A DNA stretch of 64,000 nt from Flavobacteriales bacterium. Its GTDB lineage: Bacteria; Bacteroidota; Bacteroidia; Flavobacteriales_F; PHOS-HE28. The translations under genes were made by a program, and so were the position numbers. This document shows positions 55,864-63,897 of this stretch, one piece after another. Location of the stretch: assembly GCA_016710015.1 (NCBI GenBank), contig JADJLR010000001.1, forward strand, positions 310,001-374,000, read 5' to 3'. A model generated the notes under the pieces. That model did not search any database. It was given only the letters and a program-made list of their open reading frames with translations, and was not told where the DNA came from. Each line of letters starts with the position of its first letter. Position 1 is the first letter of the stretch.

Positions 55864-57108
55864 ATGTCTGAACGCAAGCTTCGCCCCGAGAGCCTGATGA
55901 TGAGCCACGGCTACAAGCCCGAGCTCTCACAAGGTGCCATCAAATGCCCCATATTCCAGACCAGCACCTTCGTTTTTCAGAAAGCGGAGGACGGCAAGGC
56001 CTTTTTCGAAGTGGCCTACGGACTGCGGGAACAGGGCGAAAAGGAAGAATTGGGGCTGATCTACAGCCGCCTCAACAATCCCGATCTGGAGATCTTGGAA
56101 GACCGCCTGAGCCTATGGGACGGATCGGAAGACTGCGCGGTGTTCGAGAGCGGCATGAGCGCGATCACCACCACCCTGCTCGAGTTGCTCTCGCCCGGCG
56201 ATGTGCTGCTGTACAGCAACCCGATCTACGGCGGAACGGACCACTTCATCAAGCAAGTACTCACGCGCTTCGGCATCGAAGTGATGGGCTTCTATCCGTG
56301 GGAACAGGATCGGCTGGAAGAGATCGTACGCAAGAGCGGAAAGGCGGAACGGTTGCGCATGGTCTATGTGGAAACGCCCGCCAATCCCACCAACATCCTC
56401 ATCGACATCCAAGCGTGCAGCCGCGTGGCCAAGACCTTCAGCACTGCCGAAAAGCCGGTACTTCTGGCCGTGGACAACACCTACATGGGGCCGCTGTGGC
56501 AGCATCCGTTGAAGCAAGGTGCCGATCTGGTCCTCTACTCGGCCACCAAGTACATCGGCGGCCACAGCGATGTGATCGCAGGTGCGTGCTTGGGCAGCAA
56601 CGAATTGATCGCCCGTGTGAAGGGCTTGCGCAGCTTTCTGGGCTGCATGGCCGGACCATGGACCGGTTGGCTGCTATTGCGCAGTTTGGAAACGCTGAAG
56701 CCGCGTATGGAAACGCAGGCTCGCAATGCCGCGCAGGTGGCCGCTTTCCTCAAGGCGCACCCCAAGGTGATCAAGGTCCATTACCTCGGTTTCCTGGATG
56801 AACCCGCCCAACAGGCCATCTTCGATTCGCAGTGCCTCAGCCCTGGAGCCATGCTCTCCTTCGATGTGAAAGGGGGTGAACCGGAAGCCTTTCGATTCCT
56901 CAACGCATTGAAGCTGGTGAAACTCGCTGTGAGTCTCGGTAGCACCGAATCACTTGCGGAGCACCCTGCCACCATGACGCATGTTGGCGTGGATCCCGTG
57001 GAACGCGAGAAGCTCGGTATCACAGGCGGATTGGTGCGCCTCAGCGTGGGTGTGGAACATCCGGAGGACCTGATCTGGGATCTGGAACAGGCGCTGGAAG
57101 CGGTGTGA
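55864..57108 (+). CDS. Cys/Met metabolism PLP-dependent enzyme (methionine gamma-lyase / cystathionine gamma-synthase family)
   Basis: A cytosolic pyridoxal-phosphate enzyme of 414 residues. The Schiff-base lysine lies in YSATKYIGGHSDVIAG, the ring-stacking and phosphate elements in ESGMSAITTTLLELL and YSNPIYGGTDHF, and LAVDNTYMGPLWQHPLKQGADLVL is the aspartate region. ETPANPTN is also canonical. C-terminal VSLGSTESLAEHPATMTH fits the gamma family. Members act on methionine, cystathionine or homocysteine; which is used here cannot be read from sequence. It is a single gene. Confidence 0.93.
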   Translation: MSERKLRPESLMMSHGYKPELSQGAIKCPIFQTSTFVFQKAEDGKAFFEVAYGLREQGEKEELGLIYSRLNNPDLEILEDRLSLWDGSEDCAVFESGMSAITTTLLELLSPGDVLLYSNPIYGGTDHFIKQVLTRFGIEVMGFYPWEQDRLEEIVRKSGKAERLRMVYVETPANPTNILIDIQACSRVAKTFSTAEKPVLLAVDNTYMGPLWQHPLKQGADLVLYSATKYIGGHSDVIAGACLGSNELIARVKGLRSFLGCMAGPWTGWLLLRSLETLKPRMETQARNAAQVAAFLKAHPKVIKVHYLGFLDEPAQQAIFDSQCLSPGAMLSFDVKGGEPEAFRFLNALKLVKLAVSLGSTESLAEHPATMTHVGVDPVEREKLGITGGLVRLSVGVEHPEDLIWDLEQALEAV

Positions 57109-57263
57109 ACAGCGAAACTTCGAAGTGCGACATCGAGAAGTTCCTTGGACGGGTGGGTGATGGACTCCGGTGGGATCCTCTTGTACGTGGACCTCTGAAG
57201 AATGGGGGATCTTGAATACACAGTGTGCGACATTCAACTGGACCCATGTGACGGCCCTTCCGA

Positions 57264-57860
57264 TCAGAACGCGTACGATCGTACCAGCGCAACGAGTTCG
57301 TTCATCACCTCCATACCACCGTTGCCGTGGTACCATCGGTGCAAGGCTTCAGCAAGAGCATCCTTGTCCAACCGTTCGGCTTCGGGCAAGGTCTTATTGC
57401 CCAATACCAGCGCTTGGGCCGCCGCGGGCCTGGGGCCCCATTGGAACAATTCCTTTCCCTCGCCGTCGAATGCAACCAGTTTGGGAATGCTCCGGCCGCC
57501 GTTCGTGAGGTAGCGGTCCATCACCTCTAGGTGGCTATCGCGCAGCAGAATGTGCATGTCGATCTTCGGTGCCAATGCAGCCAAGGCTTGCAACACCGGA
57601 AGGTTCTGTGCACCGTCTCCGCACCACGGCTCGGTGATCACCATCCAGGACTGTGGCCTTGCTTGGGCCATGGCCTCTTGGACGTTGGCGGGAACCTTCA
57701 GCGTTTTCTCGATGCGGCGTGTGCGCGCCAAATTCAGCTTCGTATAGTCGATACCATGCCCCGCATCAGGCGGTCCATATGGTTCTCCCTTGGCCACGAC
57801 CTCCTCAAAAAAGGTGCGGTACGCTTCGGACGATATGCCTCTTGTTACGAGTTCCTTCAT
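57264..57860 (-). CDS. Thioredoxin-like family protein
   Basis: A 198-residue cytosolic protein of the thioredoxin_9 type. The N-terminal helix region (YTKLNLARTRRIEKTL) is followed by WMVITEPWCGDGAQNLPVL, where the usual CxxC is reduced to a single cysteine, and later by GGRSIPKLVAFDGEGKELFQWGPRP with the conserved cis-proline. Such proteins occur across Bacteroidota and Firmicutes; their partner is unknown. The start overlaps the stop of the TPR lipoprotein gene by ATGA, so it is the last gene of the def unit. Confidence 0.88.
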   Translation of the reverse strand: MKELVTRGISSEAYRTFFEEVVAKGEPYGPPDAGHGIDYTKLNLARTRRIEKTLKVPANVQEAMAQARPQSWMVITEPWCGDGAQNLPVLQALAALAPKIDMHILLRDSHLEVMDRYLTNGGRSIPKLVAFDGEGKELFQWGPRPAAAQALVLGNKTLPEAERLDKDALAEALHRWYHGNGGMEVMNELVALVRSYAF

Positions 57861-58387
57861 GGCAACACAGCGGTGGAATCGTTCATTGCTTGGAACCGTT
57901 CGATCAATTCCTCGTCCGTGTATTGCAGGTTCTCGATCATCACTCGGGCATCCTTCGCGAAGGGATGATCCGGGTAGCGGTCGATCACTTCCCTGTACGC
58001 GGTTTCGGCTTCGCCCTTTCGATCCAGTTCACTATCGATGGTGAAGGCTTTCAAATAGAGCACATCCGGTAGGCGCCGCCAGCTCGGGAAATCCTTGATC
58101 ACCCGGTCGTACAAGGCGATGCTCTGCTCCCCATCGTGCATGGTCTTGGCCACGTTGGCGGCGCGGAACAGGTATTCGGCGCTGGCCGTATCCGTTGGGT
58201 TCGCATTGGCGTATGCCTTGTACACATCCAGCAAGGCTTGTGCCTTCCGCTGATCGAAGGTCAGGCTCTGGAAAACGGAATCCTCCATGGTGCGGATCCG
58301 TGCGGAAACCTCCGCGGGAGAGTCGGCCTTGGGGCCACCACAGGCAGCAAGCAAGGCGATAACGGGGAGCAACAGGGCGTACTTCAT
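57857..58387 (-). CDS. Tetratricopeptide repeat lipoprotein
   Basis: A 176-residue protein with lipoprotein signal LLAACGG (cysteine about residue 16). The mature part holds two to three TPR-like helix pairs: ALLDVYKAYANANPTDTASAEYLFRAANVAKTM, QSIALYDRVIKDFPSWRRLPDVLYLKAF and AETAYREVIDRYPDHPFAKDARVMIENL, as in BamD/YfiO-type proteins but shorter. It lies between def and the thioredoxin-like gene in one unit. Confidence 0.88.
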   Translation of the reverse strand: MKYALLLPVIALLAACGGPKADSPAEVSARIRTMEDSVFQSLTFDQRKAQALLDVYKAYANANPTDTASAEYLFRAANVAKTMHDGEQSIALYDRVIKDFPSWRRLPDVLYLKAFTIDSELDRKGEAETAYREVIDRYPDHPFAKDARVMIENLQYTDEELIERFQAMNDSTAVLP

Positions 58388-58391
58388 GGCA

Positions 58392-58973
58392 CTATTTCAG
58401 TAAGGGGAAACGCATCTTGTACTTGGCTTCGGTCCTGCCCCGTGAAATGTCGCGCAGCTTGCCGGCAAGCAATCGTTTACGCAAAGCAGGTAGGTGGTCC
58501 ACGAAGAGCACACCGTCCAAGTGATCATGTTCGTGTTGGATCACGCGGGCCGCGAAGCCTTCGAATTCCTCTTCGTGCTCCTTGAATTTCTCGTCCTGGT
58601 ATTGCAGCACGATCTTCGGTTGGCGCTTCACCTCCTCACGGATGGTCGGGATGCTCAGGCAGCCTTCCTCGAAGGGCCATTCCTCCCCTTCCTCCTCCAC
58701 GATGTACGGATTGATGAAGACCTTCTTGAAGTCCTTCAAGTGCGCATCCTCGGTGGGGTTGCCATCTTCATCCTCCGCAAACGGTGATGCGTCCACGATG
58801 AACAGGCGGATGCTCTTGCCGACCTGCGGAGCTGCGAGACCCACGCCACTAGCGGCGTACATGGTCTCGAACATATCGGCGATCAATTGCTTCAGCCCGG
58901 AATGAGCGGGTTCGATGTCCTGGGCCATTTTCTTAAGCACAGGATCGCCATAGGCGCGAATAGGGAGGATCAT
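58392..58973 (-). CDS. def: Peptide deformylase
   Basis: Removes the formyl group from the N-terminal methionine of new proteins; iron or zinc enzyme, 193 residues. All three motifs are intact: GVGLAAPQVG near residue 45, EEGCLSIP (metal cysteine) and IQHEHDHLDGVLF (HExxH metal histidines). The N-terminus MILPIRAYGDPVLKKMAQDI is typical. It heads a unit with the TPR lipoprotein and the thioredoxin-like gene. Confidence 0.96.
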   Translation of the reverse strand: MILPIRAYGDPVLKKMAQDIEPAHSGLKQLIADMFETMYAASGVGLAAPQVGKSIRLFIVDASPFAEDEDGNPTEDAHLKDFKKVFINPYIVEEEGEEWPFEEGCLSIPTIREEVKRQPKIVLQYQDEKFKEHEEEFEGFAARVIQHEHDHLDGVLFVDHLPALRKRLLAGKLRDISRGRTEAKYKMRFPLLK

Positions 58974-58984
58974 GGTAAGGGGCG

Positions 58985-58992
58985 CAAAAGTA
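58985..58992 (-). promoter_or_regulatory. Candidate -7 box for def
   Basis: Minus-strand TACTTTTG, a full TAnnTTTG match, ends 11 bases before the def ATG. Confidence 0.45.
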
Positions 58993-59052
58993 AGGAGTTG
59001 ACGGGTTGACCGCTTCGAGCCTCCCGATGCCCGTTGAGGGTCGCCGTCTGCT

Positions 59053-59130
59053 CCTGCCCACTGCCATTCACCTCGCCGAAGCGCTTCGCAAAAGCGGGCC
59101 TGCCCACTGCCAACCGCCCACTGCCCATTC
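59053..59130. repeat. 'TGCCCACTGCC' low-complexity repeats
   Basis: TGCCCACTGCCATTC, then TGCCCACTGCCAACCGCCCA and CTGCCCATTC, occur between def and ruvX. This resembles the short CACTGCC-type intergenic repeats common in Bacteroidota. No gene is seen. Confidence 0.5.
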
Positions 59131-59144
59131 CTCCTATCCTCAAC

Positions 59145-59555
59145 TCACGTACGCTCCATCCACCCTTGCAGAATGATCGTCGCGCTGATGCGATCCAACT
59201 GCCCTTTCTCGCGGCGCGCCATACGTCCCTTTCCACTGGCCAAGAGCGTTTGTTGGGCCATACGGCTGGTGAATCGCTCGTCCGCAGTCTCCACGAATAG
59301 TGTTGGAAAGTTCTTCTTGAGCGCCTCCACTAAAGCATGCACGTTCGGGGTGATGTCCGTGGCACTACCATCAAGGTTCAACGGCAGGCCCACTACGAAG
59401 CCATCCACGGCCTCCTTGGCCACGTACGCTTTCACGTAGTTCATCAGATCCTTGGATTCAACGGTATCCAGCGCTGTCGCAATGATCCGCAAGGGATCGG
59501 TGACCGCAAGGCCAGTGCGTTTGAGGCCGAAGTCGATGGCAATGACACGAGGCAT
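59145..59555 (-). CDS. ruvX: Holliday junction resolvase-like / pre-16S rRNA nuclease YqgF
   Basis: A 136-residue RNase H-fold nuclease. IAIDFGLKRTGLAVTD holds the first catalytic aspartate, VVGLPLNLDGSATD the family G-x-P-x-x-x-D/N-G segment, and ETADERFTSRMAQQTLL the glutamate/aspartate region. In E. coli YqgF matures the 5' end of 16S rRNA. The frame opens at 59603, but ATG 59555 (MPRVIAIDFG) is the standard start. It is divergent from dapD, 77 bases away. Confidence 0.94.
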   Translation of the reverse strand: MPRVIAIDFGLKRTGLAVTDPLRIIATALDTVESKDLMNYVKAYVAKEAVDGFVVGLPLNLDGSATDITPNVHALVEALKKNFPTLFVETADERFTSRMAQQTLLASGKGRMARREKGQLDRISATIILQGWMERT

Positions 59556-59620
59556 GGGGCGTGAAGGTGCGAAGGATCGCTCGAAGGTGGACACACGCGC
59601 CACGTTCGTGCAGCAGCCCG

Positions 59621-59628
59621 CATCTTTG
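59621..59628 (+). promoter_or_regulatory. Candidate -7 box for dapD
   Basis: CATCTTTG followed by CACC and the dapD ATG, the same box, spacer and start as before lolD. Confidence 0.45.
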
Positions 59629-59632
59629 CACC

Positions 59633-60439
59633 ATGCATGAACTGATCGAAAAGGCGTGGACGAACCGCTCCATGCTGAAGGATGAGGAAGTGGTGCTCGC
59701 CATCGAAGGCGTGATCGAGAAATTGGATCGTGGCGAATTGCGCGTGGCGGAGCCGGACGGCGAAAGCTGGAAGGTGAACGAATGGGTGAAGAAGGCCGTC
59801 CTGATGTACTTCCCGATCAAGCAGATGATCACCATGGAAGCCGGGCCATTGGAGTTCCACGACAAGATCCCGTTGAAATCGCGATATGCCCATCTCGGTG
59901 TTCGCGTGGTGCCGCATGCGGTCGCACGACACGGCAGCTACCTCGCCCCCGGCGTGATCCTGATGCCGAGCTACGTGAATATCGGCGCATACGTGGACGA
60001 AGGCACCATGGTGGACACGTGGGCCACGGTGGGCAGTTGTGCGCAGATCGGAAAGCATGTTCACCTGAGTGGTGGCGTGGGCATCGGTGGTGTATTGGAA
60101 CCCGTCCAGGCCGCACCGGTGATCATCGAAGATGGCTGCTTCATCGGCTCGCGGGCCATCGTGGTGGAGGGTGTTCGCATCGGCACGGAAGCGGTGCTCG
60201 GAGCAAATGTGGTGCTGACCGCCAGCACCAAGATCATCGACGTGACCGGCCCCGAACCGAAGGAGATGCGCGGCTACGTGCCCCCACGTTCGGTCGTGAT
60301 CCCCGGAACACTTCCGAAGAAATTCCCGGCCGGTGAATACGGTGTGCCTTGTGCGTTGATCATCGGGCAACGGAAGGAGAGCACGGACCGGAAGACGAGC
60401 TTGAACGAGGTGTTGCGGGAGCACAACGTGGCGGTGTGA
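59633..60439 (+). CDS. dapD: 2,3,4,5-tetrahydropyridine-2,6-dicarboxylate N-succinyltransferase
   Basis: Lysine/diaminopimelate pathway enzyme that succinylates tetrahydrodipicolinate. The 268 residues show the N-terminal helical domain (IEKAWTNRSMLKDEEVVLAIEGVIEKLDRGELRVAEP) and the left-handed beta-helix with hexapeptide repeats (ARHGSYLAPGVILMPSYVNIGAYVDEGTMVDTWATVGSCAQIGKHVHLSGGVGIGGVLEP). It is complete and canonical in length. The frame opens at 59561, but ATG 59633 is supported by the promoter-like box just before it. Confidence 0.96.
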   Translation: MHELIEKAWTNRSMLKDEEVVLAIEGVIEKLDRGELRVAEPDGESWKVNEWVKKAVLMYFPIKQMITMEAGPLEFHDKIPLKSRYAHLGVRVVPHAVARHGSYLAPGVILMPSYVNIGAYVDEGTMVDTWATVGSCAQIGKHVHLSGGVGIGGVLEPVQAAPVIIEDGCFIGSRAIVVEGVRIGTEAVLGANVVLTASTKIIDVTGPEPKEMRGYVPPRSVVIPGTLPKKFPAGEYGVPCALIIGQRKESTDRKTSLNEVLREHNVAV

Positions 60440-60482
60440 CAGAGGACCTTGTATGTTGATGGTTGAATGACCTTAGGTCGTG

Positions 60483-61721
60483 ATGCAAAAACCAGAAGTA
60501 GAGATCTTAGCCCCGGTCGGTTCGTATGAGTCGTTGACCGCAGCGCTGAACGCCGGATGTGATGCGGTCTATTTTGGTGTTGAGCAACTCAATATGAGGG
60601 CACGGTCCTCGATCAATTTTACGACCGATGACCTCAGGAAGATCAGTGTGATCTGTACAGCGCGTAACGTGAAGACCTACCTCACGATCAACACCGTCCT
60701 GTATAGCCATGACATCGGGTTGATGCGGTCCATTGTGGATCAGGCCAAGGAGAACGGAATTACTGCGATCATTGGTGCGGACCTCGCGGTGATATCCTAT
60801 TGCAGATCGATCGGCATGCCGTTGCATATTTCAACACAAGCCAATATCACCAATATCGAAACGGTCGAGTTCTATGCCGCGTTCGCTGATGTCATGGTCT
60901 TGGCTCGCGAATTGAGTCTCATGCAGGTTGCAGAGATCTCACGAGAGATCGAACGAAGACGGATCAAAGGACCATCCGGTGATTTAGTACGCTTGGAAGT
61001 ATTCGCACACGGTGCGCTCTGTATGGCCATATCCGGGAAATGCTATTTGAGCCTGCATTCCGACAATGCTTCGGCCAATAGAGGCGCATGCGTTCAAAAT
61101 TGCAGGAAGGAGTATGTTGTGACCAGCAAGGATGATGGCGTTGAGTTGGCGATCGATAATGAGTACATCATGAGTGCCAAGGATCTCTGTACCATCGGAT
61201 TCCTTGATAAGATAGTGGATTCCGGAGTTGCTGTTCTGAAGATCGAAGGAAGAGGTAGGTCAGCAGATTACGTTGATACGGTCGTGCGATGCTATAAGGA
61301 AGCCGTTCTAGCCCTGAGGGACGACACCTATACACAAGACAAGATCGAGCGCTGGACCGAACAACTGGCAACTGTCTACAACCGGGGGTTCTGGGATGGC
61401 TACTACCTTGGACGCAAGATGGGTGAATGGAACGACTCGTATGGATCCAAAGCCACCGAAAAGAAGATATTCCTTGGCAAAGGCGTCAAGTACTTCAGCA
61501 AGAGCAAGGTTGCTGAATTCAGAATGGAATCACATACGTTGAACAAAGGAGATAGCATACTGATCACAGGTCCGCATATCGGCGTTGTCACAACAGAGGT
61601 CAAGGAGATGAGGGTAGATGACCACAGTGTGGGATCCGTTAAGAAAGGGGACCTCTTCACGATCGAAATGAACGAGGTCATCAAGCCATCATGCAAACTG
61701 TATAAGATCGTACGTGCTTAA
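60483..61721 (+). CDS. U32 peptidase-family protein (RNA hydroxylation type)
   Basis: A 412-residue protein of the U32 family, whose studied E. coli members TrhP/RlhA hydroxylate tRNA or rRNA pyrimidines and carry an iron-sulfur cluster. The signature lies at residues about 170-205: EVFAHGALCMAISGKCYLS, SANRGACVQNCRKEY, with four cysteines that fit a cluster site. Earlier, ELSLMQVAEI is also conserved. The stop overlaps the ferredoxin start by one base. Base composition is visibly more AT-rich than in dapD and the glycosyltransferase on either side. GTG 60480 is an alternative start. Confidence 0.9.
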   Translation: MQKPEVEILAPVGSYESLTAALNAGCDAVYFGVEQLNMRARSSINFTTDDLRKISVICTARNVKTYLTINTVLYSHDIGLMRSIVDQAKENGITAIIGADLAVISYCRSIGMPLHISTQANITNIETVEFYAAFADVMVLARELSLMQVAEISREIERRRIKGPSGDLVRLEVFAHGALCMAISGKCYLSLHSDNASANRGACVQNCRKEYVVTSKDDGVELAIDNEYIMSAKDLCTIGFLDKIVDSGVAVLKIEGRGRSADYVDTVVRCYKEAVLALRDDTYTQDKIERWTEQLATVYNRGFWDGYYLGRKMGEWNDSYGSKATEKKIFLGKGVKYFSKSKVAEFRMESHTLNKGDSILITGPHIGVVTTEVKEMRVDDHSVGSVKKGDLFTIEMNEVIKPSCKLYKIVRA

Positions 61722-61948
61722 TGGTCCGTGTATCATTCCACAGAGGGAAATGCATCGGCTGTAACGGATGTGTGGAAGTGGACCCCAACAGGTGGAGAAT
61801 TTCCAAAAAGGATGGCAGATGCAACCTCATAGAGGGAAAGGAGAAGAAAGGCATCTATCGGACATTGGTCAATGAAGATGAGTATCCACTGCTTGTACAA
61901 GTCGCGGCAAATTGCCCCGTCAAGATCATTCGGATCGAACGGATATGA
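61721..61948 (+). CDS. Single-cluster [4Fe-4S] ferredoxin
   Basis: A 75-residue ferredoxin with CIGCNGC (C11, C14, C17) and a remote NCP cysteine (C65), the ligand set of a single [4Fe-4S] cluster. It directly follows the U32 gene with a one-base overlap, so it is the probable electron carrier for that enzyme; this link is inferred from position and from the reported iron-sulfur dependence of U32 RNA hydroxylases. Confidence 0.9.
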   Translation: MVRVSFHRGKCIGCNGCVEVDPNRWRISKKDGRCNLIEGKEKKGIYRTLVNEDEYPLLVQVAANCPVKIIRIERI

Positions 61949-62013
61949 GTGCATGGCAGTGCATTCGATCCAACCCGCTGATCGTTGGTAGTTGACGATC
62001 CTTTCTTACCTAG

Positions 62014-63003
62014 GTGAAACAATTCCTCATCATACAGACCGCCTTCCTCGGCGATGCCGTCCTGGTGACGAGCATCGTGGAGAAGCTGCATGCCTGCTAT
62101 CCGGATGCGGCGATCGACCTGGTCGTGCGCAAGGGCAACGATGGCTTGTTCAAGGGCCATCCCTTCCTGCACAAGCTGTACGTTTGGGACAAAGGCCAAG
62201 GCAAGACCAAGGCTTTGTTCGGCTTGATCAGTGAATTGCGCAAGACCCAGTACGACCACATCATCAACGCGCAACGCTTCTTCAGCACGGGCTTGATGAC
62301 CATATTGGCGCGCGGCAAGGAAAAGGTGGGCTACGACAAGAACCCGTTCAGCTTCCTGTTCTCGAAAAAGGTGAAGCACGTGATCGGCGATGGAAGGCAC
62401 GAAGTGGATCGGTTGAACGCCTTGATCGAGCACTTGACGAATGGAACTCGGCCATTGCCTCGCCTTTACCCAACCGCTGCGAACAGGACGGAAGCACATG
62501 GGCACATGATCACATGGCCGCATGGGCACACGTCATACGTGTGCATTGCGCCGGCATCCGTCTGGTTCACGAAACAATGGCCTGCGGAGAAATGGATCGA
62601 ACTGATCGATTTGCTCCCTGCTGACCAACGGATCCTCCTGATCGGTGCGCCGGGTGATGTGCCCTTGTGCGAGCGGATCACTGCTGCCGCTGGACGTGGT
62701 GAGATCTTGGCTGGCAAACTTTCCTTGCTCGGCACGGCCGCTTTGATGGAAGGAGCAGCGATGAACTACGTGAACGATAGCGCGCCTTTGCACATCGCGA
62801 GCGCCATGAATGCACCGGTCACAGCGATCTTCTGTAGTACGGTTCCTGCATTCGGCTTTGGCCCTTTGCGCGAGAACGGACGAGTCATTGAAACAATGGA
62901 AGATCTGGATTGCCGTCCTTGTGGGCTGCACGGATACAAGGCTTGCCCGAAAAGGCATTTCAACTGCGCCTTGGGGATCGATATAAGAACGGTTGGGTCC
63001 TGA
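62014..63003 (+). CDS. Glycosyltransferase family 9 (heptosyltransferase-like)
   Basis: A 329-residue GT-B enzyme of LPS core synthesis. GTG start MKQFLIIQTAFLGDAVLVTSIVEKL is the usual opening; the donor-binding half has YVCIAPASVWFTKQWPAEKWIELID and YVNDSAPLHIASAMNAPVTAIFCST, and the end CRPCGLHGYKACPKRHFNCAL is typical of family 9 members of this phylum. Residues about 160-173, between domains, are encoded by an intergenic-type repeat and look inserted. Confidence 0.92.
   Translation: MKQFLIIQTAFLGDAVLVTSIVEKLHACYPDAAIDLVVRKGNDGLFKGHPFLHKLYVWDKGQGKTKALFGLISELRKTQYDHIINAQRFFSTGLMTILARGKEKVGYDKNPFSFLFSKKVKHVIGDGRHEVDRLNALIEHLTNGTRPLPRLYPTAANRTEAHGHMITWPHGHTSYVCIAPASVWFTKQWPAEKWIELIDLLPADQRILLIGAPGDVPLCERITAAAGRGEILAGKLSLLGTAALMEGAAMNYVNDSAPLHIASAMNAPVTAIFCSTVPAFGFGPLRENGRVIETMEDLDCRPCGLHGYKACPKRHFNCALGIDIRTVGS
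62493..62533. repeat. 'CACATGGGCACATGATCACATGG' repeat inside the glycosyltransferase gene
   Basis: GCACATGGGCACATGATCAC followed by ATGGCCGCATGGGCACACGT is a self-similar CACATGG-type repeat of the kind found between Bacteroidota genes. Here it is in frame and encodes AHGHMITWPHGHT at the linker between the two halves of the enzyme. Confidence 0.6.
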
Positions 63004-63258
63004 GCCTTCCCCGGCCCAACCATTTCATTGACCTCGTTCGCAAGCCCTTTGATGAAACATCCCAGGATCCGAGTCGATATTCGGATATTTCGTCCCTTGA
63101 AGACCTTTACCAAGCCTAGCAGTAAAGGACCTGCTGGTTTGCGGTCAGGACCACCGGTTCAAAGCCTTGAAGGACGGTAATTCTCGGGTCCGGTAACTGC
63201 TCTTCGGATCTGTCGATCTCGCTGCATTCTACCTTACGCTTTCCTGCGACCGAACTCC

Positions 63259-63654
63259 ATGAACACGAAACCCGACATCAGCACTCCCGAACACATTCGC
63301 CAATTGGTGGATACCTTCTACGACCAAGTGCGCGTGGATCCATTGCTCGGCGGCATCTTCAACGGGGTGATCGGCGATCGATGGCCGGAACACTTGGCCA
63401 AGCTTTACCGCTTTTGGGGTACGGTGCTCATCAATGAGGGAACCTATTCCGGCGCGCCCTTCCGACCGCATGCCACCATGCCCTTGGAGCAAACCCATTT
63501 CGATCGGTGGCTCGCATTGTTCCATGATACCGTCGATGGCTTATTCGCCGGACCTGTTGCCGACCTCGCTCATTTGAACGCCGAGCGCATGGCGGAAATG
63601 TTCATCTCGCGCATCAAGCTCCTCCGCGACCATCCGGAGAAATTCATACAATGA
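63259..63654 (+). CDS. Group 3 truncated hemoglobin
   Basis: A 131-residue heme protein. EHIRQLVDTFYDQVRVDPLLGGIFN is the conserved B/E-helix start of group 3 globins, WPEHLAKLYRFWGTVLINEGTYSGAPFRPHATMPL is the family core, and THFDRWLALFHDTVD contains the proximal histidine. Members bind oxygen, cyanide or peroxide; their role is unsettled. It is a single gene with 255 non-coding bases before it. Confidence 0.93.
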   Translation: MNTKPDISTPEHIRQLVDTFYDQVRVDPLLGGIFNGVIGDRWPEHLAKLYRFWGTVLINEGTYSGAPFRPHATMPLEQTHFDRWLALFHDTVDGLFAGPVADLAHLNAERMAEMFISRIKLLRDHPEKFIQ

Positions 63655-63684
63655 TGGACCAGGAACGCAAGTCCAATGCTTTGA

Positions 63685-63897
63685 TCACCGGATTCGAACC
63701 TGCATTTCGTGTTCGTCGTACGGGACGTTGACAAGATCGTCCGGGTTGTCCTGTTGGGTATCGCACGCAAGTTCAATGCATGAGCCGGTACCAGGGCCAC
63801 CCACATTGCGATGGAAAAGGAGACGCAAGGCTCCCACTGACCGGTGGCCTTCATCATCAAGCGCGCCAAACTTCGTCCTGAACCGATATTGGGCACA
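63685..63897 (-). other. Protein-like reading frame at the window edge, probable 3' remnant
   Basis: A minus-strand frame of 70 codons without a proper start reads YRFRTKFGALDDEGHRSVGA, then RLLFHRNVGGPGTGSCIELA and ends DDLVNVPYDEHEMQVRIR. Codon third positions are strongly G/C as in real genes here. A different frame is open upstream to the edge of the window, so a frameshifted gene end is possible. No family recognised. I see nothing else in 63655-64000. Confidence 0.3.

Noticed and set aside
63683..63705. tRNA-like T-arm (GGTTCGAATCC on the minus strand)
   Set aside because: The 5-base stem does not pair properly and no acceptor, D or anticodon arms are found around it.
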